DNA from: Labyrinthula sp. Ha
Lineage: Eukaryota > Sar > Bigyra > Labyrinthulida > Labyrinthulaceae
DNA: 64,000 nt
Assembly: GCA_015227615.1 (NCBI GenBank)
Contig: JAALGZ010000020.1
Coordinates: forward strand, 62,001-126,000
Direction of reading: 5' to 3'
In this document: piece after piece, positions 1-13,955 of the stretch
Numbering within the stretch: the first letter of the stretch is position 1
Layout: every line of letters begins with the position of its first letter
Position numbers and translations under genes: made by a program
Notes under the pieces: generated by a model
Seen by the model: the letters and a program-made list of their open reading frames with translations, nothing else
Told to the model about the DNA's origin: nothing
The model's database searches: none

Positions 1-2230
1 AATTCAGTAGTTAAAAGAGTTTTATTCTTATATTAAATAGTGTAACAGGTTGAAACACCTAAATTTTCCATACCACTAGCTGAAGTCATTTCAGTCATGT
101 TTCGAATAATGGACATGCCTTTATCCAGAAATGAAAATTAGCTAGAATCCAAGAAATTTATTAGAATGAGTACTACCCAAAAATATTGGTAGTGAGCAAC
201 TTATTCTCAATTATTGATTGTTTCCAAACTGGTGTATACGTTACTAAAATAAAATTGTTGGCTATCTACAAAAGCTTTAATGGTCAGTTAGAATAGCCCT
301 ACTGCATCATCTTTTCTATATATTTCGTATGGATCACATGAAGAATACATTCTAGTTTCATATGAATCATCTCTTCCCAGATCTGGCGTGCTTAAAAGGT
401 GTGCCTATGCTTTATTCAATTTCACCCTATATTATAAGAACATTTTCAAAACAATTTCCTCCATACGATTGTCTCTACTTCCTCGACCATGACTAAATTT
501 CTTGAATCAAAATAGTTATCGCATTAGCGGAAAATTTTGATGCAAAATATATTTTCCTCCGGGAAAATTGTATTGAACCTTTATTATTCACGGTTGCACT
601 AAGTTTCTTGCTCAAATGCATTTAGAACGTAAAATTATTACTGAAACTAAATATACCCTGTACTTTATCATCTATTTTGGCTTAAGACCAAATTTTTGTG
701 CAGAATTCACAGTTATTTAATATACAACAGTCTAACAGGAAACCAACGGGACATAATTTCTAGAGCCTAGTAGGGAATGCTTTATTCAAACTAGTATCCA
801 CGTTGGAAAGAATATGTTTCACGCGTATTTCTTAGCTAATCAATTACACAAGTATATTCATCCTTTAGTAGCTACATATCCCGTATAATCAAAACAGTGG
901 AGTAGTTTATTATATATTATAGTGCTCTGGAAAGATGATAGTTACTCTATAAGCTTTCCTTCGAATATTCCTTACAATGATGAAAGTATGTATAGACGGT
1001 ACAATTCGTCAACTCCGTTGTAGGGTGTAAAACTTGGAAAATAAGTTAGTTCGTTATGAAAAACAAATGATTAATACCTTTGTTGCTGAAGCATACTTTA
1101 ACATTATTTTAAGCTAACATTTTAAGGTTTTTCCTGCTTCAAAGGTGCTCTGCTTATTTTAACAAAACCTAAGAAACCATGATTTCTTCTATTAATCCTT
1201 AATTCGGAATAAACAATGGGTGTATGCTGATGGTAATAACTTGCCCTGGAATCATTACTCAAACCACGTAAAATAAATATTTAAGTTACATAAAACAAAA
1301 TGACCTATCATATCATGATATCTGTTTGTGAACTTATTTTTATTAGGCCCATGAAGCTTTTCCAAATAGTTAATTGAATAGTAAATAGGAGATTTGAGTC
1401 ATCAAATATACGGAATTTAAGAAACATGTGATACATATATTGGTCTAATATGCAAAGCATTTATTCCTAGATTGGATTCACATTGTAAAATTTGCTTGAA
1501 TAAATAGTTTATATGAATAATTCCACATTTGATTTTAGTGATGCTAATTACTTCGGGCGGATTAAAGGATTAAGCCAAGACTGAAAAAGATTACTTTTCT
1601 GTAAAGCTTTCTAATAGTTTCCAGGGATAAAGACAGCTAATCATGGATCATTTCATAATCTGTCTTTGCTCAAAAAGCAAACTTTGCATGCTGTCATATT
1701 AAGAGTAAAAAAAAACCTTAGCTGATTAAATTGTATCGTACTAATATTTCTGTTTTTTTTGTAATTTTATGACACTACTATGATTTCTTGCATTGTCTAT
1801 ACCCATTATTTTAGTGGATTAGAGCTATGTTCACATACGCTAAAATTTTAGGACTGAAGGGAATTACTACGAAGTGTATACTAGATACTAGAGCTGGAAA
1901 TTCAATATCAACAAATTAGTACTACGATTATATATAGTTTTCTCCTGAAAGTTCTGCACAATTCGTTTTTCAGCATCACATGGCTGGAAAACAATCTGCT
2001 GTGGCAGTATCAACAAATGCTCAAAATTAAAGAAAAAGATACTGATAACAGTATCTTTACTATGTATAAGGAACGTATATTAGCATCATACCTTATTCTA
2101 AACTGAGGTGGCTTAGTAGATTTTGATTTTCCGTTAAGGAAGTTAGCAACATTTGGTTAATATGTAAACCTTACCAAATATATCTAAATAAAGGAAACAT
2201 AGACCAGGGCAAATTTGAATGAATAATCAA

Positions 2231-2395
2231 ATGTTAAATTTTTTTTCAAGGAGCTTAATCCAGCGAAAGCGCCTGCAAAGAGCTCATGTGGTCCGTTTAC
2301 TGATTTGCCTGGGAAGCGTTAAGCTCCTAGTTGCCTTCTTATTTGCTTCTCTGGGAGTAATTACTAGTGCTCTTAGGCAACAGCTATTAAAATAA
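2231..2395 (+). CDS. candidate 54-residue membrane protein
   Basis: An ATG-to-TAA frame of 54 codons whose base composition is clearly more balanced than the surrounding AT-rich DNA. The product would have a basic N-terminal part (RSLIQRKRLQRAH) followed by one hydrophobic stretch of about 25 residues, as in a small single-pass membrane protein or a tail-anchored subunit. I do not recognise the family. It could also be one exon of a larger gene or a chance frame. The composition shift is the main argument for it. Confidence 0.25.
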   Translation: MLNFFSRSLIQRKRLQRAHVVRLLICLGSVKLLVAFLFASLGVITSALRQQLLK

Positions 2396-2432
2396 ATTTA
2401 CGGAGGGTTAAGCCTGATGAAATATCTCATAC

Positions 2433-2450
2433 ATAATAATAATAATAATA
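2433..2450. repeat. ATA microsatellite
   Basis: Six perfect copies of a trinucleotide unit (ATA/AAT) in non-coding DNA. Confidence 0.8.
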
Positions 2451-3129
2451 CATAGGTCTTCTTAATTGTCAGAGTATTAGTCTTAACTTTTCGATGGCAC
2501 GAATTAAGACCTTCTATTGGTGCAGTTGAATCTTTTGATGAGAAATTGTGAATGAATTATGAGAAACATAATAAGAATCAAAAGCAAATTTTAAATATAG
2601 ATAGAAACTTGCGTCTTTTCCCTTATGTTTTTATCCCGTTCTGGATACTTAAAAAGTGCGCTATTGTTCAATAGCATAGCTTCATTCTGCAAAGAAGCCA
2701 ACTCAAAGCAGAGCAACTTTGCTTTTCAGCATTATTATTGCACGGGAACCCACTCTTTTTTTTATAGAATGGTAGAAATTTAATTTAGCTTAATTGAGTA
2801 GCTTTGAAGCTTTTTATTCCTTATCACTAGAACACTGGTGGAATCACAGTTTCTTTCACACCATTTTAGCCATAGCAAGTGGATAACTCTGGAATTATTT
2901 GCTGTAAACTATCTACTCAAACATTCTTCATTTTCCTCATTTTTCGATGCTTTTTGATTGGATTAATTTAACAAATAATTGATGAGAAGTAAATGAAATC
3001 AATATTATTCTAATGTTCGTTTTGGACATGAAAGGTGTGCTTTGCCATAAATAGCCAACCCATATGCGCTAAAATAAACAAATAAGAATAACAAAAAAAC
3101 TGAATAAAAAAGAACTACCTACAAAAAGA

Positions 3130-3789
3130 ATGAGCTTTTACAGAAACTTGGCTAACTCTTTTGACTATGTAAATACTCTTAATACTACTGCTGCATGGGT
3201 TGAGGAATTTTCCCTACCTGTACTGTCTTTCAAATCGACGACAATGCCTTCAAATGAATTGATGGAAGTTGAAACCTTAACAACCTGTGAGTCTAAAGCT
3301 AGAGCTTCTTTTCCACTTATTCAAAATATCCAAAAAGATAGTGAAATGATCTTAGACAATATCATAAAGCCAGTAGTTCCAGTGAAGAAGTCTGCATTCT
3401 CGTTTGGCCAAGAATACCAAGGAAAGAGAAGTTCTTTCAAGCAAAGATCTACAAAAATATTTGCTGAGCCTATGGAAGTTGAAAAAAATGGCTTAGATGT
3501 AGAGAAGAACTGGACAGAATTTCAAGATATGAACTCTACTTGCTTCTATGAACATTTCAATACGAAGTATGTTCAGGAAGTTAGATTCCCTGTGAGTGAA
3601 GTTATGGAGATGGAGGACTTAGTTAAAGCAGATTTTGAACTTCGAATGTTTGAGCTTTTAGAAGGAGATATTATTGAAACATTTCTTGAAACACCAACTT
3701 CACCCAAGAGAAAACAAAAAGAAAAATTTCCTGAGGAAACTCCAAAGAGAAGAAAAACTGGTTTCAATAGTTTTATTGAGAAAGAATAG
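3130..3789 (+). CDS. Unknown protein with basic C-terminus
   Basis: A 219-residue intronless frame with a clear ATG and A-rich leader. I recognise no family. Visible features are three short acidic repeats of the form MEVE or MEME (residues near 45, 116 and 160), scattered Ser/Thr-Pro sites, and a lysine/arginine-rich C-terminus (SPKRKQKEKF, then TPKRRK) that resembles a bipartite nuclear localisation signal with adjacent proline-directed phosphorylation sites. A nuclear role is therefore an inference. It lies tail-to-tail with GRK-like kinase 1, about 630 bases away. Its length and even codon use argue that it is real. Confidence 0.65.
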   Translation: MSFYRNLANSFDYVNTLNTTAAWVEEFSLPVLSFKSTTMPSNELMEVETLTTCESKARASFPLIQNIQKDSEMILDNIIKPVVPVKKSAFSFGQEYQGKRSSFKQRSTKIFAEPMEVEKNGLDVEKNWTEFQDMNSTCFYEHFNTKYVQEVRFPVSEVMEMEDLVKADFELRMFELLEGDIIETFLETPTSPKRKQKEKFPEETPKRRKTGFNSFIEKE

Positions 3790-4416
3790 ATAGAATAGTA
3801 TTTCACTAAGGCATTTAAGACCTAATAGCGCCCCCTTCACTTTCTTCGGTTCATCCAGAGGTATGACTTATACTCCATGCCATTAACTATCCTCTGCCCA
3901 TAGTCTTGATAGGAGTTGCTCGTATACAACTACCAGGTTGTCCACCTCAGGATTTCTTCTTGTTGGGTTATACTATTTATAAAACCAAAATGAACTCATT
4001 AAGGTATACTATGTTTCTATGAAGAGGCTAGAAGCATGAATACTTGCTTTTTGAAATTATTTTGTCTTAAGTAGAGTTAACCAGTTTCCTTAATATAACT
4101 TCTCCTTTAGCTTTAGACTGCTTCTACGAGTAGATTCTTGAAAGTTGATTTCAGTGAACCTCAAGTTAAGGAAGACAGCTCCTGGTCTACTCCTATAGGT
4201 GCATCGGCAGATCAACTGAAGGATATAAGGCATTAATTTAGTTCTTAGTAATTAAGAGAAAACTATTAATTGATACGTTCATTAAATATTTTGCTTTACT
4301 AACGACTATCCCCAATAGACAATAAATACTTTTCAAAACAATACAGTCAATACAATTGATACAAAACTAGACTAATTGTGTGAAACAGGCCAAAACAAGG
4401 GCAATATGTTTTGCCA
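3790..4416. other. Convergent intergenic spacer
   Basis: Spacer between two convergent genes. A short open stretch on the + strand near 4.15-4.23 kb could be an exon, but it has no recognisable motif. No other feature seen. Confidence 0.4.
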
Positions 4417-6797
4417 TTAAAAAAGGGAAAAACATTTTTTCATAAGAGACCATTTTGTTTTTACCACATCGAACTCAGTTTCGTCCCAATCATCCTTCAA
4501 CAGCCTTGGCTGACAAGTATTGAGCTTAATAATTTTTACTAGATCTTGCTGATGCATGAACTTGTCACAGAAGTATCGAAACTCTGGGATAACATCTTGT
4601 TTTCCTATCTTTACTTTTTTCATTTTTGCTTTGAGATTATGTTCCTCTTCATGGATAATGATTTGTGTTTGTCGTTCTGCGTAAATAATATTCCGATCAG
4701 GCTTCCATACACAAGGTCCATCACCCAACTTTATATCAAGCAAACTAAGCTCGGTCCAAAATGGATGATCCTGCTTCATGATTTCTTCTTCGCCATCAAA
4801 TGACCCCAACCGCCGTCCAGGTTTGCGCTGAAGCAAACCCAGAACAAGGCCCTTAGCTTCATTACTAAAACCTGTTGGAAAAGTAATCTTTCCTTTCAAG
4901 GTTCCCTCGTTCCTTGACTTCAAACCCGTAAACTTGGTAGAAAAAGGGTTAAAACCAGCGATGAGCTCAAACATACAACATCCATAGCTCCACCAGTCTG
5001 CCTCAAAGGAATAATATTTCCCTTCCAAAACTTGTGGTGACCAATATCCTTCAGTTCCTGCTCTTCCCTGAACCATATTAATGTCAACCTGATCAAGTCT
5101 TATTGCCAAACCAAAATCTGATATTTTAACCCTCCCATCTTCATTTAGCAAAATATTTCTTGGTTTCAAATCGCGCATTAGTATCCCCAGCCTGTGAAGG
5201 TGCCCTAGACCATATGCAATCTCTGCGCAATATATTCGCGCCCTTTCAAGTGAAATGCCCCTCTCTCCACTAAAAATTAAAACAAAAATGAAAAATACTC
5301 TTCCTTTCGACTGTAATGAAGATGATACTTCAAATCACCTCCTATCGCAAGAGGAATTGCTAAATGATAACTTTCCCTTGTTTCAAAAGCATATCTTAGG
5401 TGCAAGGTGTATGGATTAGGATGTTCTGATAAAACTAATAGTGCCTCCAATTCTGATGTCACTTGTTCTCTAGCCTTTTTCAACTTAACTTGTTTCTTGT
5501 TCAGTATTTTCATAGCCATAACTGCACCCAGTTCTGATATTACACAAGCATACACTTTGCCAAAGGCCCCTTGACCCAAAACTCGATGATAAAGAATACT
5601 TTTATCGTTCACATTCTGCTCAGCATAATATTTAAACTTTATGTACTCGCACAAAATTGGCTTATTTTCATCCTTTGTAACTAGCTGTTCGTACAGTCCA
5701 TACAGTAACTGTCTCAACTTTTTATCTATTTTGCGGTTGATTGAATCAATTCTCCCAGAGGCTTTTCTAGATGGAAAAATTCCAAGAGCCTCGGATAGAC
5801 TTGATGAAAAGTGTGACGGAAATTCTTTCAAGCCAACAGAAAACGTGTCTTCATCCAATTCTTCGTCAGTACCATACAGCGAAAACGAGTGTGAGTTAGC
5901 AGCCCTATTCTTAGACTTTTTTCTTCTTTTTGAGAGCAAGACAGGTGATAAAGAAGGATCTGTGTTATATGCTTCGTACTGACTTGAGGTATTTACAATG
6001 GTTTTCTTTTGTGGATTCTGTTTTCTGTGAAACTCCACAGCTGCGCCGTTTCGCTTCATACGCGAGCCAGCGCCAAGTTCATGCAAACTTGAGTGTCGAG
6101 TCCCTAAAAGACCTGAATGGTTAAATTTTGATACTGGAATATTTGGGGCAGATGTGGACAGCTTTTCATGATGAGTCAGCACATTCTTCTCTACGTTATG
6201 CTTTCCAGATACAAATATTCCATTGAGGGCTTGAGGCAAATTCTGGCTAGAATTAGAGCTTTTTATCAACGCATTTCGAATATCCAAGGTGGATGCAACA
6301 GCAGAGTTAATATGAAACTTTTCCTTGAAATGTTGCTTGGCCAACTCAAACGTCAGTGGCTTCGTTTCCAACCCACAATCCATTGCTTCATCGAAAAAAT
6401 CTTCCAGTTCATACTTTTCTACCAAAATTAGTACATCTAATAACAAAACCTTTCCCTCAACACTAGACTTTTTCAAAAAATACCAATCATTAGCAAACTT
6501 TAACAACTTATGCTCAAATCCATCTACATCCCTATGAAAAAACTTCTTCTCATGAGCATTGTTCTGCAAACTGCTTTCATTAACCGAAACATCAGCAAAA
6601 ATTTCCAGAAAATATCTCCCTAACGGTTCACTTATTAACATTTCGAAGGACAACGGGTTAATGGACAAAAACTCTTCAAAACTAAAATTTTTTGGGAGCC
6701 TTACTTTGGCAGCAGGCTTCGGATTATTTTGAATGAGCACTTGTTGATATCTGGCATTTTGGATAACATTAGCGACATCTTCTAAAGCAATATCCAT
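4417..6797 (-). CDS. GRK-like AGC kinase 1 with RGS domain
   Basis: Predicted Ser/Thr kinase of the AGC/GRK type, which phosphorylates activated receptors or related targets at membranes. Two exons (6797-5299 and 5269-4417) are joined across a 29-nt GT-AG intron at 5270-5298; the join restores the kinase frame and gives 783 residues. An RGS-like helical domain lies at about residues 35-150 (FSFEEFLSIN, PLGRYFLEIF). A variable linker follows, then the kinase: glycine loop LGQGAFGKVY near residue 410, lysine in AMKILNK, catalytic MRDLKPRN, ISDFG, and an activation-segment end at EGYWSPQVL. All catalytic residues are present. Met replaces the usual aromatic residue before RD. The RGS-before-kinase order is diagnostic of GRKs. 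A second GRK-like gene lies at 47.4-50.3 kb. Its partner receptor is unknown. Confidence 0.88.
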
Positions 6798-8031
6798 CTA
6801 ATTTCTTTCGCGTGACAGTGACCGAGAACGCAGTCAGTATAAACTCTGTTCCGCCGAAAACAGGATATGTAAATTTATCTACCGCTGAGACTACACTAAC
6901 TGTTTGCAGCTATTCTGTTTGTTATATATATAACTAGAGTAAAAAGGGTTATATGGAAAACCTGATTTCAATGAACTACGATGTTTTTCTACTTTTAACT
7001 GTCTTGTTTACTTTATCTCGTATGTCTTCAGCAATCCTTTATCGGAATTTAAAACCGATTTAGAGAACCCAGCTGTAATTACGGTGTACCAATAGGGATC
7101 GGGTAATCGGGCATAAATGATATTTTTCCCGAAATAGCACTAACCGGTATTGATCATGTTTCAAATGAAAGCCGTTTCCCAGTCTGTTTCCCTTTGAGGA
7201 CTTCTATAGCTTTTTTTCCAAGCATGTCAGAGTTGACTTAATGGACTATTTCTAGGCTATATAAGGTGAGTGATTTCTTAACATAGGTTTATGGGTTAAA
7301 ACAACATTGTATATATCTCATCTAGATCAATGGTAGCTCAGATATTTTTTGTACTGATGGGTGCCAAGAGAGGATGTATTTCAGCTTAACCCGTTTCTTA
7401 AACATAAAAAAAAAATCAGATTATATAGCAATATTTGTTTTTCTAAACGTGAAGTTTTGCTTAGCAGGCTTAGCCAGCATTTTCAACAGATATTAATATT
7501 GAACCTAGGACACAAGTTTATTGAAATGTGTTTCCCCTCCCTCTTGCAGGAATGATGGGAATAGATCTGATAAATAAGCTAATATATAAAAACATATTTT
7601 GACTCACACTATGTCTTAAATGTAAAGCTTAGAGTAAGTATCACTACTAAGTGCATTTAAATGTTCTCTTGTTCGGTTGTGCCCTCATGGCTTGAAAAGT
7701 AAAGAATCTTGTCTTTCAAAAAATTACGTAACAGCGTCTCTTAGCCCTAAGCAAAAACCTTAATAATAATTTGATCCTACAATAGACTCTCAACCTTTGT
7801 TTCAGCATCTAGTTTATGACTCCAATAATTAAAACAAAGAGAAAGTTATTTAACTCTTAAATAGCACAATTTATCCTAACATTGTGATAACTCCATTGCC
7901 TCTTTAGCTTTCATCCATTCTACTTCAGAACTGTAGTTCTTAATTCAGAACTTATCGTTTGCTAGATTAGTCTTCAAGTTAATTCTTGCATAATGCCCGG
8001 TTACGAATAAATTTGTTCTTCGAATTGAATA

Positions 8032-8081
8032 TGGAACCGTAAACCAGAACCGTAAAACCAGAACCATAAAACCGGAACCGT
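8032..8081. repeat. Short tandem repeat, 13-14 bp unit
   Basis: Four imperfect copies of a unit close to AAAACCAGAACCGT. The copies differ by one or two bases, so the array is modestly aged. Isolated AACCGG-type motifs also occur near 36.24 and 37.49 kb, but not as arrays. Confidence 0.7.
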
Positions 8082-11000
8082 TATGGGATACTTGTGTAAC
8101 ATATCCCACTGGGAATTGATGTATATGTCTTGCATCTTGAACAAGAATGTGGTACTGGTATTCCAATAAGTTAACGTTTTTTTCAATTGCTGAAGTCTCT
8201 GTACCAGTGCTTATGTAAAATAGCTTTTTATACAGTCTACCATTTCTATAATGAAATTACTTACATTCGGGCATAGGAGTTAAAAGGACGTGTGGCCCAT
8301 ATTAGGTATATTTAACGAGAAAATGAAATATTCTCACGAAGAATTCTCTGGTTAAATATGTTTGACTCATGCTAATCCAGTTAAACATCTATTTGAATAT
8401 GACATTTCTGTGGCCGGAAATAGGAGAGTAGTGTTAATTCAGAGTGACATTTTTGAATGAATAGTGACGCCAAGCTTAGGTACTAAGACAACGAGTGACT
8501 TCTATAACCTTTGATATATTCTCACACCAGTTAGGGATATTGGGGGATAGAAGAATACGTGGAAAGAAAATTTATTTCAAAAGTTTACACAAAATAGAAC
8601 AGTGAAGGAGAAACCACAGGCGAAAGAATATTGTAGTCTTTCGATGTTGACGTTACAGTCATACACCAGGTCGACCTACTTATCTTTGAATTTAAAGTCA
8701 TTTCATATGCAAACTGAGAGCAAAAAGTGGTCGTATTTACTTCGGTCACAAAGCGGTAGGGCTTATTACCTTCATGGCCTCGCTACTAGCCTTGTTACAT
8801 GCTATTATTTGTAAGGAGCTTTCTTGCCTCTTCTATGAACTATGGAATCCTGGAAAATGGAACGGATGGATAGCACGCAAGAATACCTATCCTTCCAAAG
8901 TAAATGTATCAACTTGCCATAGACTTAATGGTATATATGACTAAATTCCTCAAATTAATAGATCAAAATTGGTACTTGATCTTGCGTGTTGAAACTCCAT
9001 TGAGCTCTATCTACGTTGATGACAAATACAGATCCATGTTCGTGATTTTTACCAAGAATCCAATGGTTCTTATTTTTTCTTGATAATGAACGAGAAATAT
9101 TTGTTTTGGATACGTGTCAAATGGTTCTGATTTTATTTTCATTATCAGCTGATTATCAATGATCAATCAAAACAATTGGAAAATTATCAGAATCTAGCAA
9201 CAAGAAAGATAAAAGTAACTTTTCTATTAAAAACTTGTCAATAAATCAGAACTCATGCCGCATTTCTTCTCAGCAAGAATATGGCACAAGGTTTCAAAAC
9301 AATTTTTTTGAACGTAGTATAATTGGTGATAGAATTCTCCGAGAACAGTATCGCGTGTAGCTTCTAATCCCCGATATGTGATGTAGGATCAAATGTATTC
9401 TGGAGGGTTGCAGAATTGAGAGTTTGTATTTATTCGTATAATAGCCCCACCCTTAGCAAAGTTCAAATATTATATCCACCAAGAAACAAAGCTGTGCAAT
9501 TACTTGGTATTGAAAAAAAAACACTACTCAAAAAACGAAGTAACATGAACTCAATTTCCACCACATTGAATCACCAAGAAGAAGTCAGGAAGGAATCTTA
9601 ACTACCTCAACCAAAACAGAGATTTTAATTCAGTACAAACTCAGTAACCTAGAGTTTTGTATTCGAGTAACCAACATTTTTTCTATAGTTTTAGAAGGAT
9701 ATGGTCATTTTCGCGTAGAAAATGAAATGATCTATTATGCGACCTTAGACTGGTCTGCTGTAAACTGAAATTTACCACAAGGCTTAAGAAAAGGGAAGGT
9801 AGACTTGAGAATACAATCAATGTTGGAGATATGGATTTAAACTATTACCCAAAAAGAGAATAATCGGAGAAGTAAGTTTTACCCGCAGTAAGAAATGAAT
9901 AGCACTTGTACATGTCTATGCTCTAACTATTGGACCTGTAAGAAGAGGCTAGAGCAAAATTTGGCCCAATGAAAAAAGGAACTTCACGGCAGAAAAAAAA
10001 ACAGAAATTGATTCCAATACTGGACTTTACAACGATATAGAAGCCGATGAGCCATTTAACCATATACATAGCCCTAGTTGAAATGAAGGACTCTTGAAAC
10101 AGTGATCCAACATTACCAACATTATCTTTGTTCAACCAACCTCTAAAGCTGGGAAAATAGCATCAAGATGAACTTCGCCTTGACTTCATCACAAGAAAGA
10201 AGTAAAATTAAAATAAAGATGAATCCCCTCAAAACATTCAGAGAAGCTTAGTACAACACCATCAATCAAGATCGTAGAGAGACTAAGCTACTCCAATGTG
10301 AGATAATGAAGAATTATATCACATACCAAGCCAGACGAATATTCAATAAAATTTTACTTCTGAATACCTAGCTATAGATTATTCTTGGACCAACACATAT
10401 TTGCTCGGCCGTTGATCTAAATTTTAATCACCTGAGTAAACACTTAGCTTGACGGAATACTCATATGTGATAAAGAAATAGACAGAGGAGGTGCTACCAA
10501 GTTAGATCCGTACTTCAAATCAAGTATGATACTAACCATTCCCTTAAATAAGTCAATGGATTACCAGCTATGAAGAAACTTCAGTACTAAACATATACCT
10601 CATAGGTGCAGGATTTACTCCATAATTTTTAACTTGAGAACAGCAAATAGATCCAAAATCGTGTAAAACATCACAATGAATAGACTATTGAAATAAGCAG
10701 GCTAAACTTTAATCGAAGTGCCTAAATACTTAGTACAATTTAACCAACTTTGTACGAAACTAGGTTCGAATAAAGTTGAAATACTTTATGGAGGTAAATA
10801 AATAAATGTGCTGTGGTTAGATTTAATATTCTCAATACAGAGGTACCATTTTAACAAAAAACAGCTCCAGGTATATAGAACTGATTTGGAAAAAGTAGAT
10901 GTTTTAACTATAAATAACAGAGTTTGCAAACTAATATTTCAATACAAAATTCTTGGTCATCATTTCTCAAAAACTCAAAAGCAAAGAATTAAAGGTTGTA

Positions 11001-13848
11001 CAGGGGAGTTAGACATTTGTAGAACTGGGTTGCGTATTTGAGTATGACCATTAAGCATGGAAGAATATGAAGCCGTGTATGAAATGAGTGACGTATTTAA
11101 GTGTGAGCATTTTCCCGTATCATAAGTACTCAATAAAGAATTAAAATTTCCGGGCTATTAGACAGAAGATATTTAAGGTCATATGGAGACCTGTTATCGA
11201 ATCCCCTGAATCCATATCAGTTGAAAATATCTGTTTGCTATCATGGTCTCTATGGCACAACCTTTAGTGAAATCAACTATTAAGAAAAAAAATAAAGATT
11301 CATTTGGAGATTGAGGTGAAAGAAAACTGTAAACTTGATAATGAAAACTAAACTAATGCAATGGATTTACCAAATTTACTATTTGAGCCCGAATATTGCG
11401 ACTCACTGGTTCAATAATACTTTAAAATCAATTTTAAATAATCTATAATAACAAAATCCAGATGGAAAGTACGGTATGTTTCTGGTCACCTAAAATCGCC
11501 TGCAAATGCTAGCATAAAGAAGAGGATATTCCTGTGAAGAGAAAACATGATGTATACAGGTATTACTCAGGGGAATAACCAAATCATGGAGATCATTACC
11601 ACCTACCCGGAAATTCTGTTTTACGGGTTAAGAAAAGGTATCAAGCCATTATGATATCTAGTCAGTGTATTACTTCTCAAGTAAGTGTATGTTCTTGCTG
11701 ATTATACTTGTGTTGAATATATTAATACGGTGGAAATAAAAAAATGGTGAGATAAGAGTGCGCCCTAGCCCAGTTATACTTGGTCATAGTTATTAAGAGA
11801 AACAAGACATTGTTGTGGTCCATGTGGCTAGAAAATAGTTTAATTCAACTCCTAAACCAAAGAACATTTTTTCTGAATTATTATGTTTGTTACTTGGGTG
11901 TTAGCCACTATGCCACAGCAAAAGTTATCCATATGATTAAGATAGAACTCATAAATTATTCACAACATATTAATCACCATAAATTTATTTTGATTTTCTA
12001 TGTAATAAAAAAATCAAATCTGAAGAAAATGGATACTGTAATGAATTTTGGATATATTATGCGAAAGTCTCTTGTGTGCATGAGCATCCCTCTCTCTTTT
12101 TTAGGCATGTCTGACTAGTTGGGTATAATATTTCTTGGCGAGGACACTCTTGAAACAACTTTATTTTGAACTGAGACAAATATCTAATGAGCTCCTTTCT
12201 ATTGAGCAGAAATAAGCTCTTGCATTTTCTAACAAAGTAGCCTGACATTCAGAGTAGCTAAGACCGTGGCAAGGCTTGGTCTTCATCAAAGATGAAGGTA
12301 TTATAGCAACAAAAGTACTTATATACTACAACATACTCCAAGAGAAAGTTTTTGACGATCGAAGGACTAGAGTAAGCGTCTTTAGTAGATTAAATAATGG
12401 TGTCCACAAGCCCAAATTAAGATAAGATTTTTTCATCAAGATTGTCAACCAATAAGGAATGTGTAACTATATTCCTAGACAAAGAAACCACAGTGCTAAG
12501 TGAGTATCCTAAGCCTTGGAGCAACCTGATGCTCTGCTCTCCGATGACTATGAATCATATGCAATAATTAACTCTAGTGAACTTAAGGTTTATGGTACAT
12601 ATATTTAATAAACTACATGAGAAACCAATGAGCTGAAGCTGTATAGCAGATTTCATGAATTCTACTTCTAGTCAAGTAAAGAAAAACTCATAACAAAGTT
12701 CCAGATACAGTTAGATCCATCTGAAACACTCCCGAGGTTTTACACTCCAGACTCATAAAATAACCAACATCAATACAGATTCAAGCTTTCTAAGGCTAAA
12801 ATTACCACACAATCAAGATATCCAGGCATGATGGAGCACATGTATATAGCAACCAGCAATAACACAACTATGAGTTAAAGATCGATAAGCTCAACAAAAG
12901 CAGTTCTACGTGACTTAATAAGCTCTGCACAATATATAAACTAAACTTAGAGATATATTCTGTCGCTGTATTAGGCACATGAGGCTTCTTGTAGTATAAT
13001 TGTATGTTTTATAAACTCTTGATCTGCGCTAATTTGGGTTATTTATTGGGAAATCAAAAGAATGATCATTGACATTACATCTACTCAATGAGATTTCACA
13101 ATCCTATTAATGACAGCAGCAAAAGTAGGATTATAAAGTAAATACATAATTTTGAATTGAGTTTACGCACACATAAAACTTGAGTACAGCTTTCCCAGTC
13201 AAATCCTGAAGTTCTAACTAACTAAAATAATTCTGAATCTACCTATGATATATGATGCAATAGCCAGTATCATATAGAGCTTCAGCATGTGTTATAAATA
13301 CCAAATGAGCGAGCGGGACATAAGTGGAATGAACTCACCTAACAAACATAATTAATAAAGTACGTTAATTTCTAAAATTCAGCTTCTTAAGATGCTAATG
13401 AATACTAGCATCTGAGCTAGAATAAAGCTCTGCCTATTTTAGATAACCCTGGCTTGGGAAAATAGCAAAATAGGACATATTTTCATGCGAAATAAGAATG
13501 ACAGACAGTTTTTTAAACTTGTATTTGTTGGGAAAATAGGAGATAGAAGAGACAACAAGGGTCGACTACCTGTTCCCATAGAGCTCGAAATGGCAACTAT
13601 AACCTCCTAACCAATATATTAAATGGAATATTATTGACTTTTTATTTCTATATATTTGTTTTGTTATTCTCGTTATTAGATTTTATTACCACTTTTCATA
13701 TAGTTGACATGTGTTGAGTCTCTGGTTTAGGAAAATAGATAGGTACACTTTCATTATAGATATGTTTAATGGGTGTAGATTTTGTTTTGAGGAATTGGGG
13801 ACCCTCCAACAAATATTCGCTCAAAGGAAATCATGAAGCTAGTGAGGA

Positions 13849-13955
13849 CACTCAATACCGCGATTTAAAACTCAAAATTCTCAATGAAGAACTAACTGAG
13901 GGTCCTTATAATTCCTCAGTGAAGTCCTCAATGAATCTCTCATTCCTCGCTTACT
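13849..13955. repeat. Dispersed repeat, copy A
   Basis: Diverged copy of a sequence also present at 21974-22110 in the same orientation. Both begin CACTCAA and end in a block containing TCCTCAA(T/C)GAAT and CATTCCTC. Within the better-matching half the identity is roughly 80 percent by eye. Both copies are flanked by short inverted repeats (GAGGAC/GTCCTC here), as in a small non-autonomous element, but no transposase is visible. Confidence 0.45.

Larger units (their letters stand above)
1..3129. other. AT-rich gene-poor stretch
   Basis: Very AT-rich sequence with frequent stops in all six frames. I see no recognisable protein family, tRNA or rRNA. The only coding-like patch is a GC-richer segment near 2.23-2.40 kb, listed separately, and there is an ATA-type microsatellite near 2.43 kb. 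The last 70 bases before the gene at 3130 are A-rich, as expected for a 5' leader. Confidence 0.5.

Noticed and set aside
9400-13000. Patchy open runs that could be a decayed mobile element
   Set aside because: No recognisable enzyme motif, terminal repeat or family signature, so no element can be named.
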